DNA of 60,000 nt, taken from the NCBI GenBank assembly GCA_014529385.2, contig CM043971.1, forward strand, positions 30,027,709 to 30,087,708, in the 5' to 3' direction. Below, in pieces: positions 55,058-60,000 of this stretch. The notes under the pieces were generated by a model that saw nothing but the letters and a program-made list of their open reading frames with translations, ran no database searches and was not told where the DNA came from. The DNA is from Adiantum capillus-veneris (Eukaryota; Streptophyta; Polypodiopsida; Polypodiales; Pteridaceae). A program made the translations under genes and the position numbers. Positions within the stretch are counted from its first letter, which is position 1. The number at the start of each line of letters is the position of its first letter.

Positions 55058-55212
55058 AACATCATTAGCTTATGTGAGGGAGGCACCGTATACCTAACTA
55101 GGTACAATTGGGGGCAAGGGACCATCGGCCCGGTTGGGGGACCGACGGTTCCTCTCCCCCCCTCGTACCTAGCTAGGTATCCGGTGCCTCTCGAGCAGAA
55201 GCTCATGATGTT
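55058..55212. mobile_element. 155-bp fold-back element, near-complete hairpin
   Basis: AACATCATTAGCTT at the left pairs with AAGCTCATGATGTT at the right. Pairing continues through GGCACCG.ATACCTA.CTAGG and further, imperfectly, through the G-rich (GGGGGCAAGGGACC) and C-rich (GGTTCCTCTCCCCCC) inner arms to a loop near 55120-55135. Outer arms of about 48 bp match well. Flanking direct repeats are not clear. It may be a fold-back MITE. An RNA from it would form a long hairpin. Confidence 0.75.
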
Positions 55213-57151
55213 ACGCATTGTATGAAAAAGAAAAAGACTACTTTCCTACATGAAAACTTCTCTAAATCTTCTTGTGAATGTGAAGGCCTGAAATTTGTCA
55301 CTAAAACATGTCTAGTGGCATTATTGGCTCTTATAGCAAAGAACGAAATATATATTTTGAGTTCTTGTGCATATATCTTCCTTTTCAACTTTAATCAACA
55401 TGTTGTTAAAAATTACTTTGATAGTCAACAAGTTTTGAATGACCAAGGTAGAGGCTTAATCCAATCTATCTTTTGATTACGACACAATGCAACAATGTAT
55501 CTACCTTGGAAGACCACCACAAGCAAATATTTCGCACATATATATTTTAGCTGAAGCTTAATTCACACCCCAAAGTCAAAAGCTAGTTCTGAATGTTTAG
55601 GACACCAGCACAAAGTTTTCCCTCACAAGTTTCACTTCAGAAACAATTTAGACTTCGCACAATCGTGAAGATCTGATATGCCATTGCAGTATATGCATTT
55701 CATTCAGACAAAAAACTATCACCACTATACTTTATGCAAATCGCTTCAACCGTTTTTCGTTGTGCATAATAAAGAAGCAAGATACAATGTGTGGATGTCA
55801 TAAAGAGAAACGGCTGGGCAACATAAGCAAGAAAGCCATCAGTATTCAATAACTTTATTTTATTTTAAGTCTGAACCATGTGTTTTTCCTTGCCTCTTGA
55901 CAGGGTGTTTTTGGTAAAAGAGGGCAAACATAAGTTCAAGCATTGCAAGAAATGGCAAAGGCAGGGATTGCACCACCGAGTATTAGTGAACCTCGAAGCC
56001 AACAGCTCGTTTCTTATGAGAACATCGACCTTGGGACTGCTTTCTTGGTGCAAAGTGGAGGACAACTACAATTTATAAGTCTTATGACTAAAAGCAATAC
56101 AAAATCTACCAAAATATCCCTGAAATTTGTACAAATTCCCAAAGTACCCCACAAATTCTCAAAGCAATATTCCATTGCCATTGTCGTGTACCCAATAGAA
56201 GTTCCACAAATTAGAAAAAGGAAGGTCACTCGAAGTTAGTATGGGAATAGAATAGCTTCCCTCTTGTGCTATAATTGTAACTCGCCCTCCTAACCTTCCT
56301 CTGGTAAAACCCTTTTTCTGGAATAGAACTACCTTCTTTTGATGGTTCCTACAAGTAGGGCACCTTTTCACTTTACCACTAGCACGACCAAAGACAAAGT
56401 TGGCAAGGGGACAATGTTACACATTTTGTGATGTACATAAGTAGCGCATTTTGTCTAACATACAAGCATAATTTGCCAAGGCAAAGATCATGCAATAAGC
56501 GTACTCATGGCGACTCCATTCCTGCAGAGGTTAACCGGAAAAAAGCTTGCTTGTTGCAACTCTGCAAAGGTTAAACAAGGCGACGGGTAACGTTGGCATT
56601 CTATACCAAAAGCAAACACATATGAGGCTCTTAAATGAAAGGACCCATGTACAAATTAGAAAACTTCAATGCTTCACACGCAGAAGTCAAATGTAGGCGA
56701 AACTCCCTTCTTCACTAAGGCTTGTTTTAAAAAACCAAAAAACACACATCAGAAAACATGAAAATTGATACCACTACAACCTGACTACATGCATCTCTAC
56801 ATAAATCCTAGGGTCAAATTCGCATAATTACCATGGAGCTGTGCTTCGTCAAGGATACACAACAAAGATCACTTCCTGCCTCTCTAGATATGTGCAAGCG
56901 AATATTTGGAACCACCTTCCAGCTTTCTCCAAGAGCCGGCTTTGCTATCCTATTTCCCCCCGTTACCATATGATTCGTAACCTGCATGCACCACATGGTC
57001 ATATCCTTATGATATACAATTCTACCCTAAATTATGCAAAAGAGAACTTTCATGAAATATTGTTTCCTTCTTATTTTATTTTTTTTAAAAGAAATCAACC
57101 ACATTATGCCAGTATCAATCGCGCAATCTCTCTTCCAGTCGCTTATCAGTA
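55213..57151. other. Gene-poor stretch; one short coding-like patch
   Basis: At 55943-56075 a frame reads MQEMAKAGIAPPSISEPRSQQ and NIDLGTAFLVQSGGQL, which has coding-like composition. It has no recognised family or clear splice sites, apart from a CTTGACAG acceptor-like site at 55896-55903 that feeds a different frame. Nothing else stands out. Confidence 0.3.
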
Positions 57152-57314
57152 CATAGTTTACCCATAACTCCATCTTTTTCTCGGGTTCTGTTCCCTTTTT
57201 AGTTTCTATTTCCAAATCTCCTCGCTCACTTAAGTTACTAGAAACTCCACAAAACTTTAACTTTTTGCGTTTTCGGTTCTGTTTCCGTCGTTCCTCTCAT
57301 TTCCCATAACTATG
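57152..57314. mobile_element. 163-bp relative of the CATAGTTAC MITE
   Basis: CATAGTT at 57152-57158 and AACTATG at 57308-57314 are inverted ends. The interior has the same GTTCC-type words (GGTTCTGTTCCC, CGGTTCTGTTTCCGTCGTTC) as the 160-bp element at 15124. Length and ends agree, so I read it as a second, older copy. Confidence 0.5.
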
Positions 57315-57622
57315 CCAATTACACATGCTCATGTCCCATAATTGGACATTATTGAAAGTGTGTACTGTGCGAGACTATGGCCCCAAGAAATGAAACAGGA
57401 TCGAACCACACAAACATACAGCTGAAAATACTGTTTCCCAATCCATTAAACCTGAAGACGTCCCAGGCTAGCCAACATGCTAGATTGAATCCAGCGGAAG
57501 AAATTTATGAAACAAGTGCTTCGGTGCCAAAACACTCCAGGAAGCATGCAATCAATTCTATTCAAATTCCTAGTGTTAATCTAATTGATAGTAACTGCAA
57601 TCTGATTCAGATTAGTGAAACA

Positions 57623-57625
<3 letters not shown>

Positions 57626-57709
<84 letters not shown>

Positions 57710-58162
57710 CGTGACCTGCTGGGCTCCCCCTGCGCGCTACTTGCTGCCCCTCGCTACCTGCTGCGCGCCTGCTGCCCTTGTGCCATGCTGCAAGCCTGCT
57801 GTCTTCTGCTTGCTGCGCGCACTTCCTGCCCCCCTACTGAAGCACTGCGCTACTGCACACCTGGCCTGCCCAGCTACTGCTGCAGCAGTTGCCCCACACA
57901 CTTTTGGTGCTGTTTGCTGGCTGCCCCAAGGCTGCCAAGGTGATCCACCATCAGCCCCATTCTCTTCTACCGAATCCATCGTGGAGAACTCTCAGTTTTC
58001 AGTCTGTTCCTACGTTTTACAGAGGGCTGGATAGCAGCCAGAAATCAGCCCAATCGGCCATTTAAATCAGCCCCGGAGGTGCCTTGCTACAAAGTTACTG
58101 CAGGCAAAGTCAGTTGAAGCAAGTAACCAACTCAATTGCCCAGGTGGCTTGCGGGGGCTGTT
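57626..58162 (+). other. (CT)n tract and GC-rich leader before LINE copy 2
   Basis: A CT run of about 75 bp (57626-57701) is followed by TGTGTGTGCGTG and a CTGC-rich region (57715-57900), then ordinary sequence up to ORF1 at 58163. Its place suggests a LINE 5' UTR or promoter, starting at a CT tract. However, copy 1 at 7026 does not share it, so this is tentative. The long frames across it only read CTGC and CT repeats. Confidence 0.4.
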
Positions 58163-59084
58163 ATGATGGAGGTCATGAGTGCTTCACCAGTTTGCAAGTC
58201 CCGTACGAAGGCAACCTTCATGCTTACAAACAAGCGGGTAACACAAGTGGAAAGGGAGATGAAGGAATGGAAAGCACAGATGGAAGGATGGTGGAAGGAG
58301 AAGGCCAAACTTCTTCAAATGTTCCTCAACGATGGCGTGCATTGGAAGAAGGAGAAAGAGGACCTGCACGCAGAGATACAAGCACTTAAGGTGGATTCAC
58401 AAGCAAGAGGTCTCAGCCCTCAAGCGAGAGCTTGCTGATAGAGCAAGCAGTGGACTAGAGGAAGGTGAATTACAGCCCTCGGTTATAGAGGAAATCAAGG
58501 TCATCAAGGAACAGGTACTGATGATCAAAGAGGAAGAGAAACAGAATGTAGCAAAGACGTCTTTGTGGGTGGAAGTGATCACGAAGACACTAAAGAAGGC
58601 CGATGAGGCCGAGAAATGGATAGAAGTCGCTAAGCAAGGGAAAGGGAAAGGGAAAGAAAGAAACCACATCTATCCCCACTCCTACAATCATCAACATGAC
58701 TTTAGAAGAAGAGCAACGAAGGAAGACTAGAGCTTTGCATGTACAAGTAACCGGTCTAAAAGACCGAGATGATGTGGAAGGGGAAATCAAAGAACTTATC
58801 CGCATGATGGGTAGTGAGGCTACTCATACAAATCATGGGAGGTAGGGAAGAAGACACAAGGAAATGGGGAGACTTCAAAGGAGAGAGCGTCCATGGAGGC
58901 AAAGGACTTCTTGAAGAGGCGTCCTACACTAAAGAAAACGGGCATATTCCTTGGAGATGACTTCACACTCTCACAACTTGCTCATATGAAAGAAATGCCC
59001 GAGATAATGACAGCTCGAGAGAAGGGGAAAGTGGCCTTCTACAGGAATGGACAAGTGGTTATTTTGGAGAGGCGCTCCACATGA
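58163..59084 (+). pseudogene. LINE ORF1, copy 2, broken
   Basis: This is the same protein as at 7026: MEVMSASPVCKSRTKATF, the long coiled coil, then LHVQVTGLKDRDDVEGEIKE, FLKRRPTLKKTGIFLGDDF and YRNGQVVILERRST with stop TGA 59082-59084. Relative to copy 1 it has an 8-bp loss near 58404, ten extra bases in GGGAAA repeats near 58645, a small indel near 58830 and about 20 bp missing near 58890. Two possible start codons, 58163 and 58166, are adjacent; 58166 matches copy 1. Confidence 0.8.
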
Positions 59085-59395
59085 CGGCGCGAGACCTATG
59101 GGACCACACTTAGAGTGGCTACATGGAATTGTAACGGATCTTTGCGCCTTGATGTAGGGGCCTTTGAGGACAGTTTCACAGAGAGGGACATCATTTTCTA
59201 CTCTGAGACGCATCAGGCCTTGGGGCAGTCCATGCCACATGTGAGCGGATCCAGATGGGAGACAGCTTGCAAACAGGAGACTCGATCAGATCACAGAGGA
59301 CGAGGTTCAGGAGGAGTGGCAGTCTTATTCAAGGAGGAGCTACAACCTGTAGCACCTTACAATTTTCAAGTAGCAAAACAAACCAACTGCAGACT
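59085..59395 (+). pseudogene. LINE ORF2 start, AP endonuclease, copy 2, cut by an LTR
   Basis: In frame with ORF1 after one TGA: RRETYGTTLRVATWNCNGSL, FTERDIIFYSETHQALGQ, RGRGSGGVAVLFKEE. The W-N-x-N-G and SETH motifs (catalytic Asn and Glu of APE-type nucleases) are intact here, unlike copy 1. The frame runs on to AKQTNCR and is then replaced by LTR sequence at 59396. No ATG precedes it in frame. Confidence 0.8.
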
Positions 59396-60000
59396 TGTCA
59401 CAAACTGCTAACATGTCAAAGCCCTGAAGAAGGGAGTCAACTTGCAGATGTCAGCCGAGGGGCCTAAACCCTAAGAAGAACAAGTAGCAGAAGAAGAAGT
59501 CCTACCAACTTATGGGGACCCCGTTCGATGGGGCCCCAAGTGACATAAAGGATTAAAATAAAGCAGGACTCTCACACACACACAAAAAGAGACTTGCGGC
59601 AGATTTTTGAAAATTGCGCTGGCATGATGACGTGGCAGGCTGTACAGATTTCCACGTTTTGCGTTGGTTGATGACGTGGCATGCTATACGAATTTCCGTA
59701 AATTACGCTGGCAGCTTTTTGACATTGCTTTTGGACCAGATGCTTTTGCGTTTGAAGGCTTTTCACTATAAACTGCTTTTGGGGCCTAGGGCCTTTAAAT
59801 ATGAGGTTAGGGCTCATTCTCTGGCACGCTTCAACGAGAAGGTGCAGAGCGCGAGTACCGGCATTGTACTGTGTTGATGCAATATAAAGAAATACCAAAA
59901 GGGCGCCAAGGTTTGGGGCCAATACTCTCTAGGGTGAAATTCCGCCACTTCGTGTCGCGTGTCGTCTCTCTCTTCAGTTCAATTGTTATTGAAGTGCTAA
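59396..60000 (+). mobile_element. LTR of the TGTCACA family inserted into the LINE
   Basis: TGTCACAAACTGCTAACATG at 59396 matches the start at 2320 (TGTCACAAATTACTGACATG). The body (GATGGGGCCCC, GATGACGTGGCA.GCTGTACA, TTTTGGACCAGATGCTTTTG, AAAGAAATACCAAAAGGG, TTTGGGGCCAATA) matches the LTR at 5957. TTTAAATATG near 59795 is TATA-like. It runs off the window, so whether it is a 5' LTR or solo is unknown. Confidence 0.75.

Noticed and set aside
54707-55225. 172-codon plus-strand frame and 63-codon minus frame
   Set aside because: The first reads a 150-bp tandem repeat twice and then a hairpin. The second is the other arm of the hairpin.
57703-57943. Cysteine-rich secreted protein from the CTGC-rich region
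   Set aside because: CTGC repeats give Cys/Leu/Ala-rich peptides in every frame and there is no clean start, so chance is the better reading.

Overview
The window looks like repeat-dominated DNA from a large nuclear genome of a land plant. A fern or another plant with swimming sperm is my best guess. The reasons are the plant-type Copia and Ty3/Gypsy polyproteins, tRNA-iMet type primer-binding sites, long AT-rich gene-free stretches, very many long (CT)n/(GA)n tracts, and one exon resembling kinesin-9, a family tied to motile cilia and missing from flowering plants. I saw no bacterial operon, rRNA, tRNA or CRISPR array. Only one long, undamaged coding region is present, the polyprotein of a young Copia element. 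Almost everything else readable is a decayed or nested transposable element.

Layout. 1-2.9 kb: a minus-strand Gypsy integrase relic, simple repeats and a 55-bp tandem repeat. 2.9-4.7 kb: two LINE 3' ends, the second starting inside the (CT)n tail of the first. 4.8-6.6 kb: Gypsy integrase/chromodomain remnant plus LTR. 7.0-11.2 kb: a nearly complete but broken LINE (coiled-coil/RRM-like ORF1, AP endonuclease, reverse transcriptase, CCHC end). 11.2-18.7 kb: minus-strand Copia gag-protease relic, several small inverted-repeat elements, a second LINE lineage and a Gypsy protease fragment. 18.9-19.25 kb: the kinesin-like exon between microsatellites. 20.9-24.2 kb: minus-strand LINE debris with tandem amplification, and a 273-bp poly-G element in a 10-bp direct repeat. 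24.2-35.4 kb: gene-poor DNA with Gypsy LTRs, an integrase-chromodomain fragment and unidentified minus-strand ORFs.

35.4-36.1 kb: a solo LTR of the same family as the intact Copia. 37.9-39.5 kb: a satellite-like array of about 280-bp units with a palindromic core. 39,886-45,530: the complete Copia element with 5-bp target duplication. 46.2-53.2 kb: an orphan 306-aa ORF and a second, internally duplicated and frameshifted Copia with a short 3' LTR. 54.7-55.2 kb: a 150-bp tandem duplication and a 155-bp fold-back. 57.6-60 kb: a second copy of the first LINE (5' region, ORF1, start of the endonuclease), cut by an LTR that runs off the end.

How the parts relate. One LINE family recurs at least six times. 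Its copies share a 3' terminal motif followed by (CT)n, and two sites show one 3' end lodged directly against the (CT)n tail of another. In both copies that keep the junction, ORF1 and ORF2 are in the same frame, separated by a single TGA. An LTR family starting TGTCACA and ending near TGTGACA is seen four times. All identifications come from reading motifs by eye; no database search was run.
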